64,000 nucleotides of DNA from Theristus sp. LFF4_11 (GCA_030248135.1 JASANC010003837.1:95821-159820); one strand, 5' to 3'; positions 1-11,419 are shown, numbered from the stretch's first letter. Numbers and translations are program-made. Notes: generated from the letters alone by a model not told the origin.

Positions 1-975
1 TCGGGGGTGCTCGAGAGCGGTCTACTACCACTGATCGGTCCACTGGGTCACCCATCTGCTAGCAAACGAACACTTTGTTCAAGTATCACCGAAACAGTAC
101 AATGCAAAAAAGTGCACACTGACTGTTCTCGAACGCTGGCTGACTGAGGCGCCACATTGCACGAAGTCATTCGTGTTGTTTGGTGAAAGAATGAAAAGTG
201 CTGTAAAAAGCATAGTTTTTTAAATGGCATTGTCTGCTGAACAACGGAAAACTTCCAAAATGAACTACTATTTATTGTTATCCGCTCGGAATGACAAGCG
301 TTATGCAACGCACTAGCTGAACAACAACAAACTGTTTCCATTGTCACTACAACTCAAGTTTATTTAATGCTACTACATGTTAACAGATACAGCATGAACG
401 AACTACTATGTTAGCATGACCCAAACTTTTTGGAAATCGAATAAAGTGCAAGCAAATACTAATCTGAAAAACCACACAACGGTCAAAATAAACCAAATAC
501 GAGAAAGTTATTTGCTGGACATCATAGACGAATAGTTCGACAAACAGTTCTTTCATGTTGTGGTTATAAATAAAAACCGAATTCACGAAAACAAACAAAA
601 TAATTGAAAAATCTCACCAAAACTGAACAATCCAAAGAAACACATATTTACACTTGGCGGAAAACATGAGACCAAAAAACCACGCTGATTTGCACAATGA
701 CCCACCAACCAGCGCAGATTATTCGAATACCGAACGGAAGAAAAATCCACAAAACGATCACTGAGTGACTGGCGAAACGATCAGATTCTTGCTCAAAAAA
801 TGAATAAAATGACCACTGACAAAATGACAACATTCATTAAACCTCACAAAAAAACGTCCGTTAGTGCACCAATGACCAGTAAGAGAAACGTGACAAGTTG
901 CCCGCAAGCCACTAGAATAATCTGACAGCAGTGACACACAGCAACCAACCAGCGCACATCCCTGAGCTGCTCCAT
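1..975. other. Intergenic / 3' flank of the KDM3 gene
   Basis: No convincing exon was found on either strand. The short open frames have no acceptor/donor context and no recognisable family. The stretch lies downstream of the stop codon of the minus-strand KDM3-type gene and probably holds its 3' UTR. An AATAAA on the minus strand near 359-364 could be a polyadenylation signal, though it is about 600 nt from the stop. Confidence 0.5.
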
Positions 976-3900
976 TCATGCACTGCGTGGCCGTTTGGCA
1001 GGCGTGTGTTGATCGCAGTGCTCCAACGTGTCCACAGCGTCAATCACCGCGTGCAGCACGATGTTGCACAGTTGCAGTTTGTCAGTCCTGTTCTGGTGCA
1101 TCTGTGTCAGTGAGCGCAACGACTCGGTGACCTGCCGCGACTGAGACACGCCCTCGGGACTGACAAAGTCAATCGCAAGCTTCACGCACGAGAAGATGTT
1201 CTTCACCTGTAAATGCACAGTGGTCAGGGTCATCGCAAAAACAGATCTAGTACGCTGATTGGTTCTCAGAACACGCTAGCAGCCTGGCTTGGTTGGTTGG
1301 TGTTGTCACTCAGAAAACAGTGCCCGGGCTGGCCTGTTGTGGCCCACAACTTGTGGGAACTGACATTGATTGAGTACAGCGTAGCGGTGGTTGTGTGGCA
1401 TGGAAACAAACGTCAATGAACAAACTAAACATCACTCTGTGGTGACTCGGTGCACTGAAAGCGAACACCAACGGAGCACTGAATGCGTCTGTCTCTACTG
1501 CGTGCAGTGCATGGCACACACCTGGTGTGCAGCGCCGGCAGGTATGCAGACAGCGTCGCCGTGCATCTGCACGAACGTGTAGCCGTGTACGTGTCCGTGG
1601 CGCTCAGCAGCCGGCTGGTGCCTGTAGTGCTCTGCCATGTACGAACGCACGCACGCAGGCAGGTAGAAACTCTGGTCGTGCACGGCGTCCGTGGTCGTGT
1701 TGATCGCCTGTGCAGTCGGACACACAAATGAGCGCACGGTTGCACAGCGAAGACGCGTGCGCAAAATCGAACCGAGACTCAAGCGAGAGCCAGCTATTTT
1801 ATTCAAACCAACAGAAAAGCGCTCGCGGAGTTCACCTTTGAGTTGTCATCCACGAATCTGACGACATCAGCGGGCATGCCGTTCTGCTTGCGATTGTTGT
1901 ACAGCTCGCCCAACTGAAATGCAAAACGCGAAAGTCACAGACCAAAAACGCACAAATTGGCAAATGGCTGGTCAATCAATTTGTTGACTGAAACACGAAA
2001 TGACTGACGTCTTCGTTTATGAATCGTCTGATAACGTCCGATTGTGACGGGTGCCAAATCGTCCAAATGGCACCCGCATGCTGCCACGCACCGCTCTCAA
2101 AGTCAGCCAAATGGGCGATGTCTTCTGGTGGCAGTTGCTCAATGCTCTCCAGTAAATGCATCAGATCTAAAACAGGGCGCGTATACGGTTTCCTTGACTT
2201 GCATTGTGAATCGTGATTCAGTCTTCTTGTAATAGCAATGATAAAACTACGCAAGCAAAAATACACGACATTTTGCGAAATACGACCAACTTTTATGCTG
2301 CCGCAACAGATTGGTGCCGTTGGGTCGAGTGACATCGATGGCAACATTGACCGCGTCTGTTATGTCCAGATGCAGGTTGGTGGACGCGAGATTCGGGTTG
2401 TCCAGCATGCCTGTCGTGCACAGTCACTCAAAATCGTTCAGAAAAACGATAAAATACGTGAAAGTCACTCACCAAAGGCGGCATACATCTTTGGGCCCAG
2501 GTCCGGCTGCACGTAATACTGAGACGGCAGAAACGTGGCCAAATTCAAATTTCCCGCGTGCAACTTTGCACTGCACGCCGTTGGCGACGAACAATCGGCT
2601 GCTTCAGTCTCATTGCTGATGTCGCTTGGCGGATTCGATCTGGCGGCATTGCAGCGCTGGTGATTTCTGGCCGGCTCCGGGTACATGTACTGAGTGATGG
2701 GCAGTGCTCGTGTGATGAACTGCTCATAGTGGCGCTTGAGGCCGCTCTTGAATGTGGCGTTCGGCGGGAAGTCTTTCAGCTGCAACGCAATGCATAAACC
2801 GTAGCATCGCTGAGTGATGTTGACGTGCTCGCAGTCAGCGATGATCTCATGGCATTCGAGATGCGATCACAACACCGCAATCAGGCAGCATGCTCCACTC
2901 CAGTGCACTTGCTTGACAGCGCTCACCTTCCAGGACGGCCTGATGCGAGCTCGCGCGTGCGTGCCCACTTTTATGGTGATGAACGAGGAACGATCGTGCT
3001 CGCTCTCGTAGCCTCTGACGAACTGCTCGAGTGTTGCGGCCACTCTGCGCTGGTTCGCTGACTGTGCGCACTCCACAATGGACAGCTCGGACACGTGCGA
3101 CAGCGACGCGTCTGCAAACGAACACGTACACAAGCCTCTCATCAACTGGCGTTGGTTTTGGTGCACATCAACTGTGTCAAGCCAAGTGCTGCACCTTGTT
3201 TTATGTGTTCCGCCAAGGCACGAGGCGTCCACTCAGCCGGGTTCAGCCCGCGGCCACTGTTCCTGATGACCACCGGCTGCAACCAAACACACGCATTATT
3301 GTCAGCTGCACCTTGAACGAAGTGCTCACTGTTCACGGATCATCATCGCGCTCACCAGTCCTCTTCGCCAGTGCGGCTGAAAACGCCTGAGCAGCGTTTG
3401 CTCCGAGTGAGAAGCATCGACCACCAACACATTGCCCTTGCACAACGTGTCACGCGAGTCCTTGCCGATGCTGTCCACGGCCGTCGCACAGAAACAACGC
3501 GACACGTCAACGTCTTTGGCTGCTTGAATCTGAGAAGGGATGCTGTCGATTTTATCGCTTGCGTAAGCTGGCTTAGACCATAAGACCAATGCATTTCCGA
3601 ATGCGACACGACGTGACTCACCTGAGATTCCGGTTCAGGATGCTCGCACACGCAGCGATCAGCTATGCCAAACTTCGCCATCACCCTGTCCATGCGTTGT
3701 TCGAGTTTCAGCAGAACTGTAAAATGACAACAGTGTTTCTGCAATACAGTTTTGCGAAAGCTTCTCAACTCAACAACGAACGCTCAATGCCGTATCCAGG
3801 TATGAGATGCGCGGTGTCCATCGATCGAATCGTGTGCTCACGGTATTCGCCAACGGCGCTCTTTTGCGTGCACTTTTGCCAGCCAAACGCGTCGATATCG

Positions 3901-6900
3901 GGGAATTCTGCAACCGGGAAAGAGTTTAAAAAATAGAGTTTGAATGAAATGACAAGAAGCCATGGAAACTGACGCCGACTTTGTGATTTGCGCCTGAAGA
4001 ACGGTTTCTTGTGTCTGTTGTCCGTGGCAGCACGTCGCTGGCGCACACACAGCGGACACACCGTGAACGCACACTGCGCACAGAACAGATGCATGTTGAA
4101 GATGGTCGTGCCGCACTTGTCGCACAGCTCACGGGCCGTCGACGCAAACGTCCGCAACATGTCGACGTTCGATGATGCTGAGCAGTCACACACATTGATT
4201 GCTGTTTCATAATTGAACTGATTCGAATAAAAGTTAATTAGAAAGCAGTTTTCTCAGAATCAAAAACTCATCTCTCTCAATGTCACCGGCACGCACTTGC
4301 ACAATTCCACAGATCCCTCTCCAGATCGAGGTAGTGCCGGAAGTTGGTGGCCACGTTCTGCAGGATGTAGCAGGCGGATGAGCGGTCTATTGGTTCGTTG
4401 ACACAGTGCTCGTACTGGACACGGTTGGCACGTGCCGTGTGGTGCTGCGGGCTTGCTGCACTCGCGAACACACTCAGCACACGCACCACGCCCGTCGCTT
4501 TGTGCATGCGTAAACTGAAAACAACGACAAAAACGGTACATGTGAATTGGTTGGATTAAGTCACAGCACCCTAACCGTCTGCTGCCTTCGAATATGCACT
4601 CTGTGTCGTCACGTGACACATGCGCGTTGTCACCAGCGGCAGCGACATGCCGGCCACATGCATGGCACATGGGCAATGCCAACGGCACGATGCTGTGGCA
4701 AGGCACACACTGCACCACCGTTTGCGTGCGTCCGTCGGCCGCTTCGCTTTGTTGACCTGCAGTGTTTCTCGTGACAGCAAACTTTGCAAACGTATAAACC
4801 TTCAGCAATTTCGGCCTGAACAAAACACTCGAAACATACCCAACGAGTGCAATGGGCTGAATTTCGATGTAATCAACTGAATCTCATCGTTATCTGTACC
4901 ATGATTTCGAATGGCATCCGCTATTTCAACGTCCAAATCGGACACCGCAGCTGCGTCATACATTTCAAATGCTTCCCAGCCAAGTGAACCCAATGGCTCG
5001 CCTGATGAACAAGTACACGCACTATCAGTTCATTGAATTGTTCAAAAAAACTTGCATCTGAAACCTAGCACCAATTCAAAATCTCTGGAATCTCAAAATC
5101 GCCGTACTGTTTGGCGTTTTGTTGCTTTGCCGCGTGTACGTCGCACAGAGTGTGTCATCGTCAACAATTCCGTTGCTGTCAAGCCCCAATCGTCTCAGAC
5201 AACTGCGTATCTCCTCAGCCGAGTGTCCAACATTGTTCGGCGACTTGTGCACGCTAATCGAGGCGGGCGCAGTTGATGAAACTGCAAAATTGGAGATTAA
5301 CTGGAGTCTGTTTGATTGGCATCATCCAATGCAACTCCGTAGCACTGACCGGCTGCCCAATCGACCAATGTCAATCGGTGAGTGCCTGCGGACGTGCCCG
5401 GCAGCGCACCAAAGCCGAACGTGTCCACGAGTGTCGCCTTGTTCTGCTCTGCCAACGATGCCCGAGCAGACGCAGATGTCCGTGATGTTTGTTTCCCAGT
5501 CTCTTCTTTGTGCATGCCGGCGGTTGCACACGCTTCCGCAAACGTGCGGGCTTCGTTTGATTTGAAAGATTCGATGATGTTCAGATGGGCGTCATCGGCG
5601 GTGAGTTGCTGCAAGTTGACGTCATCGTCAGTGGTCGTCTCGTTGGGCGCAATCAGCGTTGACTCGGCAATCGGTGCGCAATGGAAACCGTCGAGAATGT
5701 TGCGTGTGCGCGGTGCCGGCGCCGAGTGGCACTGACGCATGTCGTCGTCGTGTGTGGCAGTGTCCTCTGGCACGCTCGCTGTGTCCCTCGAATCCACGGC
5801 CACCGTGCTTGTGAAACTCTTGCGAAGCGTGTCCAAAATGTTCACTGTTGACGGTTGATCGGTCGGCAGTGCATCACCACGATCACCATCACCATCGCCA
5901 TCGTCGGTCAACATTGGCGACACGGCGACCGTGACGTCATCTGTGGCCACCAGGGACACAGCACTGGAGCAGCGTTGTGCGTTCGTGGCGCTGGCGCCCG
6001 TTGTGCCCGAACACGACGCGCCCATCTCGTCCACATGCTCCTCCACCATCACGATCACTGCATCGCTAGTCGTCACCTGCAACGCATTTCGTATTTACAT
6101 TACAGCGGCTTTTTCACAAATTTGCTGGTAGGCTTGCAGCAATTTGCGCAGATTTGGAATGGGCACGGTGATTTTGATGATTTCGAGCTGAACGTTGCAG
6201 TGCGAAAATGTGATGGCTGCTTCGGAGAACGAAGGCAACGGACCGAATGTGGTGACGGCGTTTCACTGGATCGCTCAAGCGCGTTTGAGTGTCGTGCGCT
6301 GCGTCGCTCGGCAGCCGCGTGCGTCCATTGATGGCGTTTGCTCAACGGTGCCTGGTCCATTGCGGTCGCCACGATCAACTGCTGCTGCACACCGCGCGGG
6401 TAGTCGCCTATCTTGTAGCAACTCTTGTCTGCAACAATCCTGTCCTGATTGCTGGCTGAATGGTTCGTTGGTTAGTTAGCATATCTGATGTTACGCATGA
6501 TGCATAAAACCATAATATCTGGCTCGTACAAAACTTGCGGTAATTTGTGCTTTATTAAAAATTGTGAAATGTTAAAGTGAACAATTGTATTCCAACTTTA
6601 GATGAAACCAAACTAAAAACTGACCAGAAAATGTGACATCAGTATTCGCGAGTGTCTCGTCGTCTGGCTGCACGGCTACAGAGAGTATCACTTTCTTGTC
6701 GGCTTCCTCCAACTCGGCATACTGACTGTCGGTTAACAAATGCGGGTGAACGTGTCCGATGGTGTCCATTGTTGTTGGTTTCGGTTTGGTTTTCAGAGTT
6801 TGTTGCTGAGAAACAGAAGTTGACGGCGTTACCGTTGGATCGCCTGCCGGGTTTGCCGTGATGCCTTTGGTTGGTTTGCGATGAGCACCAAGCGACAGTG

Positions 6901-7696
6901 TTGCTTCGGCGTACTCCGGCGCTGTGTGCCTTTGACTCTGCCAAATACAAACAACATGAAGCACTGTGCGTGATCAAGTGTCGATTGAGCACTACTTTGT
7001 GACATGAATGCACGCGCCACCAATGGGGGTGCTCAGTGTTCACCTGCAGTCCGTTGGTGCAGTGGTAGCATCTGCAGAGCGGCGTGTGTTCGCGGATGGC
7101 ACCACATTTGATCAGTGCCCCGATGGTGGTCGTCTGTGTGTGGCGTGCGTCTGGCAGCAGCACACGAATCCGAGTGCGCCATTCACTCGCGTGCGAACAG
7201 CCGACAAACTTCTTCACAAAGTCGTGCGGCGTCAGCCATGGCACGCCCATGCGGCTGCCAGCAACGCCGTCAACAAAGATGCATTTGCTGCGCTCAGCTG
7301 AAGTGACAGCACAACGCGCAACCATGAGAAAAGCAGAGACACTCGGCAGACTGCTACACGAACGAAGTCGATTGGACTTGGATAGCACGAAATTGCCTTG
7401 ATGCAACAGCATTTGCTATTGCTTGCAGTGTTCGTGTTCATATTGTCACAAAGTAAACACAATTGCGAATGTATGAAGAATAATTTATAAAATCAACCTA
7501 TGTAGTCTCTACATGGACAAGTTTTTTTACCTTGCATCAATGTCGTAGTTAACTCACCAGAACCGAAACGTTCCCAACAGAGGTGTGCCTCATGACGATG
7601 CCTCAGTGAGTCAACGACATGCACTGTTAGTAGGGCTAGCTGGTTATTCGAACAATTTTCGCGATATTTGTCGAACAGAGCTTTGATTTCAGTCAT
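976..7696 (-). CDS. SAND-like + KDM3/JMJD1-type JmjC histone demethylase, 22 exons
   Basis: Expected role: nuclear Fe(II)/2-oxoglutarate-dependent demethylase of mono/dimethyl H3K9. Exons (high to low): 7696-7558, 7297-7044, 6937-6625, 6455-6267, 6216-6104, 6076-5350, 5281-5108, 5001-4878, 4815-4576, 4514-4297, 4201-3974, 3907-3782, 3716-3622, 3529-3356, 3276-3195, 3111-2969, 2779-2473, 2410-2291, 2166-2009, 1913-1836, 1707-1522, 1206-976. They sum to 4,419 nt (1,473 codons with stop) and all phases agree. KDM3 hallmarks: the C6-type zinc segment with LCDKCGTTIFNMH in exon 11; DLGPKMYAAFG in exon 17; the Fe-binding HLD of TNLHLDITDA in exon 18; GDAVCIPAGAAHQV with the distal His in exon 21; and the family C-terminus DFVSPEGV in exon 22. 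Exon 6 is a 242-codon acidic Ser/Thr-rich linker. Least sure are exons 4-5, with a candidate 27-nt intron between exons 5 and 6. The JmjC half is near certain; joining the N-terminal exons is inferred from phase. Confidence 0.9.
7044..7696 (-). CDS. SAND-like N-terminal exons (part of, or upstream of, the KDM3 gene)
   Basis: Exon 1 starts at an ATG at 7696, ends at a GTGAGT donor and encodes about 46 residues beginning MTEIKALFDKYREN. Exon 2 (7297-7044) has the SAND layout: a KCIFVDG strand, PWLTPHDF, a basic EWRTRIRV helix, an IGALIKCGAI segment and a closing Cys cluster CRCYHC. The last two resemble the end of the DEAF1/GMEB SAND domain. SAND domains bind DNA or chromatin. A weaker alternative is a RAMA-like fold, suggested by the LIKCGAI segment. 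I see no stop codon forced between these exons and the JmjC exons, but a separate short SAND gene cannot be excluded without transcripts. Confidence 0.6.
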
Positions 7697-7989
7697 GACG
7701 GGCAATGAAAATAACGTTCGAGGTTCAGTCAGTGTCAGTCAGTCCAGTCAGTACTCAGAACGGTGGACGGTGGCTCGGTTCGATGGTTGATTTGTCTTGT
7801 CTTGTTTTTTGTCATTATTTATTTATTTGCATTTGCATGCCATCAGATTTCAGAAACCTGAACGAAACCAAAATAAAGTACCAAGTAAATGTGGTGATGA
7901 CTGATCTGTGTGAGAGCTTATGGCGATGATGGCCCGTTATACCTGACGTATGCGCATACGGCAACGGCAGTGGCACAGCCAGTACCGTA
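7697..7989. promoter_or_regulatory. Upstream region of the SAND-KDM3 gene; CAGT-rich simple repeat
   Basis: This stretch lies just 5' of the proposed start codon and is the likely promoter/5' UTR region. It holds a short degenerate (GTCA)n tract near 7722-7758 and no identifiable core promoter element. At about 7935-7965 it carries a terminus-like segment (CCCGTTATACCTGACGTATG) matching the repeat family at 26.3-27.0 kb. Confidence 0.3.
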
Positions 7990-7997
7990 GGCGGGGG

Positions 7998-8748
7998 TAG
8001 AGATGTCAAGAAAAAAAAATTTTCTATTTTTTTTCTTTAAAAAAAAAAAAAAATTTTTAAATTTTTTTTTTAAATGAAAGTTGTTCAGAATTTTTCAGGG
8101 AGTCCGAATATCACCATCTGAGGAGCCACCGACTTACCATATGACCCCCACTCATATGGGAGGAGGGTGAAAATTTCAGACTTGGTTTCGGCGACCCCAT
8201 TTTCCCACCGACGACATCACGTCTCGTGTTTTGCCTCTCAATTCACCTCAAATAACATGGAAACAAGTTCCACAACAAACCGGTGTGATCATGCTGACGA
8301 CACGAGGCGAAACAGCAACGAGCAACCAACGAAGTTACGCTTGCAGTGGCAGACAGTGCAATTTCCACCTTTCGAGATCCTGAAAAACGATGCGTAAATG
8401 TGAGTTCTCTGCTTCTATCTCACCTTAGCGACATCGGAATTTGTTGAACTAGCCTTTGCGACGCTCAAGTACTTCAATGCGCGAGTCGATCATCACTCAC
8501 CAAGGCTGAAAACAGTCGATAAATCAATCCAGAATACCACCTGCAGCGTTGAAGACTAAGTGACAAGGTAAAGTCAAAGAAAATTTTTGTTGAACTTTCG
8601 AAAAATTATGCCAAAAACGGCATTTTCAGGGCACATTAAAGAAAAAATTTCAAAAATTTTCAATAAAAAAATTTAAAAAAAATGCTCATTTTTTTACTTG
8701 AAAAAAAAAATTAAAAAAAATAATTTTTTTTTGACCCTTACATCTCTA
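7998..8748. mobile_element. hAT-type MITE, first of a tandem pair
   Basis: Terminal inverted repeats TAGAGATGT / ACATCTCTA flank 751 bp with no transposase frame. The 8-bp duplication GGCGGGGG lies at 7990-7997 and again at 8749-8756. The interior contains T/A homopolymers and a conserved core (AGGGAGTCCGAATATCACC) shared with the next element and, more distantly, with the elements at 22.0 and 61.5 kb. An 8-bp duplication and TAG-type termini are typical of hAT. Confidence 0.85.
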
Positions 8749-8756
8749 GGCGGGGG

Positions 8757-9680
8757 TAGAGATGTCAAACGAAAAAAATCTTTTTTTTAACCAAAGTTGT
8801 TCAAAATTTTTCAGGGAGTCCGAATATCACCATCTGAGGAGCCACCGACTTACCATATGACCCCCACTCATATGGGAGGAGGGTGAAAATTTCAGACTTG
8901 GTTTCGGCGACCCCATTTTCCCACCGACGACATCACGTCTCGTGTTTTGCCTCTCAATTCACCTCAAATAACACGGAAACAAGTTCAACAACAAACCGGT
9001 GTGATCATGCTGACGACACGAGGCGAAACAGCAACGAGCAACCAGACGAAGTTACGCTTGCAGTGGCAGACAGTGCAATTTCGACCTTTCGAGATCCTGA
9101 AAAACGATGCATAAATGTGAGTTCTCTGCTTCTATCTCACCTTAGCGGCATCGGAATTTATTGAACTAGCCTTTGCGACGCTCAAGTACTTCAATGCGCG
9201 AGTCGATCATCACTCACCAAGGCTGAAAACAGTCGATAAATCGATCCAGATTCCAGAATACCACCTGCAGCGTTGAAGACTAAGTGACAAGGTAAAGTCA
9301 AAGAAAATTTTTGTTGAACTTTCGAAAAAATATGCTAAAAACGGCATCTTCAGCGTAATGCATCATTATTAAAACAGCTGCATCTGCAGTTCCGGTGCTC
9401 CTCCTCCATAACACAGGAAAGAAAAAAATGCAAAAACCAAATTGATCATTTTCACCTTATCAAAAAGGCTCGGCTTAGGATTAGGATTAGGTTTAAGATT
9501 AGCAACGACTCATTACAAGCAACCTCAGATCAAAAATCAAAAAAATCACTTTTCAGAATGTATACAAAACAAATCCATTTTCAGGGCACATTAAAGAAAA
9601 AAATTTCAAAAATTTAAAAAAAATGCTCATTTTTTTACTTAAAAAAAAAATAAAAAATTTTTTTTACCGTTACATCTCTA
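8757..9680. mobile_element. hAT-type MITE, second of the tandem pair, with internal insertion
   Basis: It has the same termini and orientation as its neighbour, with GGCGGGGG on both sides (8749-8756 and 9681-9688). It is about 170 bp longer because roughly 9350-9580 is an extra segment holding a telomere-like GGCTTAGGATTAGGATTAGG run. The two copies are near identical over the conserved core, indicating recent amplification. Confidence 0.85.
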
Positions 9681-9699
9681 GGCGGGGGGTGGGTGGGGG

Positions 9700-10345
9700 A
9701 GTGCACCTTGGGTTGTTAAACAAAAATCAAAATTAAAAAAGTGATTAAAAAAACAAAATGCCAATTTAAAAAAAATCGAAAATTTTTTCTCTAATATGCT
9801 CTGAAAACCTCAATTTTGGCACAATTTTTCGAAAGTTCAACAAAAATTTTCTTTGATATTACCTCGTAAAACCTTTAGCAGTCGATTTTGGACCGTTTTA
9901 CCGACTGATTTCAGGCTTCAACAACATCTGCGATGAAGTTTTTGAGCGTCCCAAAGGTTGGCTTACCATTTCCGATGCAGATAAGGTGACGATTCGCCTC
10001 GCAATCTAAATTTGAGCGTCCGAGCTGCTCCGTTTGCAAGCGTTACGTTGTCTGGTTGCCGTTTCGTGTCCTAGAGACCGTCGGGAGGGGGGGGGGTGGG
10101 GGCACCGTGTCACCCCCCCCCAAAGCCGGGCACCCTTCCCATCGACCCCAACCCCTCGAAAATTTGGCCGATAGTGCGGGGGTGGGGTCCCCTGCCCGTG
10201 CACGGGCAGATACCCGTCACCCGTGTACCCCCCTCCCCCCTTTACCTCGACACGGGTACTAGACAGTAGACTCCCCCCACCCCCCCCCTCTAGCAGGCGA
10301 CCGGGAGGTCCCACTTATTCCAACCCCCCCCCAAAAAAAATTGGC
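9700..10345. mobile_element. Truncated inverted hAT-family fragment followed by a G/C homopolymer block
   Basis: About 9708-10080 is an inverted partial copy of the right half of the element at 22000-22730 (GTTGTTAAACAAAAATC terminus, shared CAGTCGATTTTGGACC). It stops abruptly at a block of long G and C runs (10083-10345) of the same kind seen at 21.6, 23.4 and 59 kb. No coding sequence was found; Pro/Gly-rich frames across the block are products of the homopolymers. Confidence 0.65.
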
Positions 10346-10359
10346 ACCCCACGCGTAGG

Positions 10360-10841
10360 TATTGTGGATTTATTCAAACGTGTCCGGACTAAAATGACGT
10401 CATTTGCTTTAAAAACGCCTGTTTGTCAAAGTGCAGGCACTAAAATATCAATTTGGTGTGACTTATTCGACATTCACCATTTGTTTACGGGAAGAAATCG
10501 GCTAAACGGAAAGTCTGGTTTGCTGTGAACGGCAAGCGCATGTTTGGCGGCACATGACGTCATTTCTTTTTTTTTCTTTTTTTAATTATACGCGCGCCGG
10601 TTCCGGAAACCCGAAAGTACCAAACTCCGGCGGAGACGGGCAATACTGCCTCGAGCCCAATTTTACCCTCGGCTCAGGAGGGAATAGACCATTAGATGTT
10701 CGTTGGTCACTCTAATTTTCCATGAGTATGTCTTGTCCACAGCGAGGTTCGAACCCGGTACCTACAGAACTGTAGGCCGAAGTTCTACCGCTACGCCACG
10801 AACGCGATTTCAGTGGGACACGTTTAAAAAATTAGGTCATA
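10360..10841. mobile_element. TA-flanked MITE (family M1), copy 1, carrying a SINE
   Basis: The ends TATTGTGGATTTATTCAAAC and (reverse) TATGACCTAATTTTTTAAAC flank imperfect inverted repeats that contain CGTGTCC and TGACGTCA. There are four copies in the window (also 15139-15377, 51355-51592, 62878-63112), each bounded by TA, consistent with a Tc1/mariner-type target. The others are about 235 bp; this one is longer because of the nested SINE at 10567-10806. Confidence 0.8.
10567..10806 (-). mobile_element. tRNA-derived SINE nested inside the M1 MITE
   Basis: The 240-bp insert is flanked by a 5-bp duplication ATTTC (10562-10566 and 10807-10811). Read on the minus strand it starts with a tRNA-like head with A box (TAGCGGTAGAAC) and B box (GGGTTCGAACC) and ends in an A-rich tail (poly-T on plus at 10567). 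The acceptor- and T-stem pairings rely on wobbles and a mismatch, so this is a retroposed SINE and not a tRNA gene. Confidence 0.8.
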
Positions 10842-11154
10842 CCTCCCTACCCTACCTGAAAATGTCTGTCATCTTCGGACTGGTCACAAATAAAACAAAA
10901 GTGAAAAGGTGCCTGGGCACAAAAAAGTTTTGTTTCTGCGCACCAGTGGTTTTGAAGTGCCAAAACCGCTTTTTTACGTTTCACTCCAGGCGTTGAACGT
11001 TGCTTGGGCACCGAAATAATGATTTGTTGTCGTTACTCGTTATTTGTTCATTTTACATAATTGTCATGTCGACGCAGAAAATTTTGGGCGGAATCAAACT
11101 TTTTTCATCGTTTGCGTCAATTTGACGCAGAAAAATTTTGGCATCAGACATCTA
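10842..11154. other. Non-coding stretch between repeats
   Basis: No exon, RNA gene or recognisable repeat end was found here. Confidence 0.4.
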
Positions 11155-11419
11155 CAGTATGGCCGAATAAATGAGTCCTTCAAGGCGGGATCAGTCGCAG
11201 ACTAGGAGTTGTCTTTTCAAGAATGCCAAGGTTGTTCCCAATTGTTTGTGCAAAGGAGATAGAATGAACAGAATATCACGAAGAATTAATGGTAGTATAA
11301 AAAACACGTCAAATTTGACACACGATCAGGTTTCTGAATGCCGTTTATCTTGCATTCAAATTTCCCGCGCTACGTGCACCCTGAAAAAAACTGCCATATT
11401 TACTCGGCCATTCCGTACA
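11155..11419. mobile_element. MITE family M2 (GTATGGCCGA ends), copy 1
   Basis: The left end reads CAGTATGGCCGAATAAATGA and the right end, reversed, TACGGAATGGCCGAGTAAA. A conserved internal block (GGCGGGATCAGTCGCAGACT, then TTTGACACAC) recurs inverted at 18313-18590 and, truncated, at 37143-37348. No coding capacity. Confidence 0.7.

Noticed and set aside
48..980. Small frames at the left edge
   Set aside because: No splice-site or family support; likely 3' UTR or intergenic.
5282..5301. A 20-nt intron in the SAND-KDM3 linker (GTTAATC...TTTGCAG)
   Set aside because: A GTCAGT donor at 5349, a hexamer used by other introns of this gene, gives a normal 68-nt intron in the correct phase.
10735..10806. 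tRNA gene on the minus strand
   Set aside because: The acceptor and T stems depend on wobbles and mismatches. The sequence has an A-tail downstream and an ATTTC duplication, so it is a SINE head.
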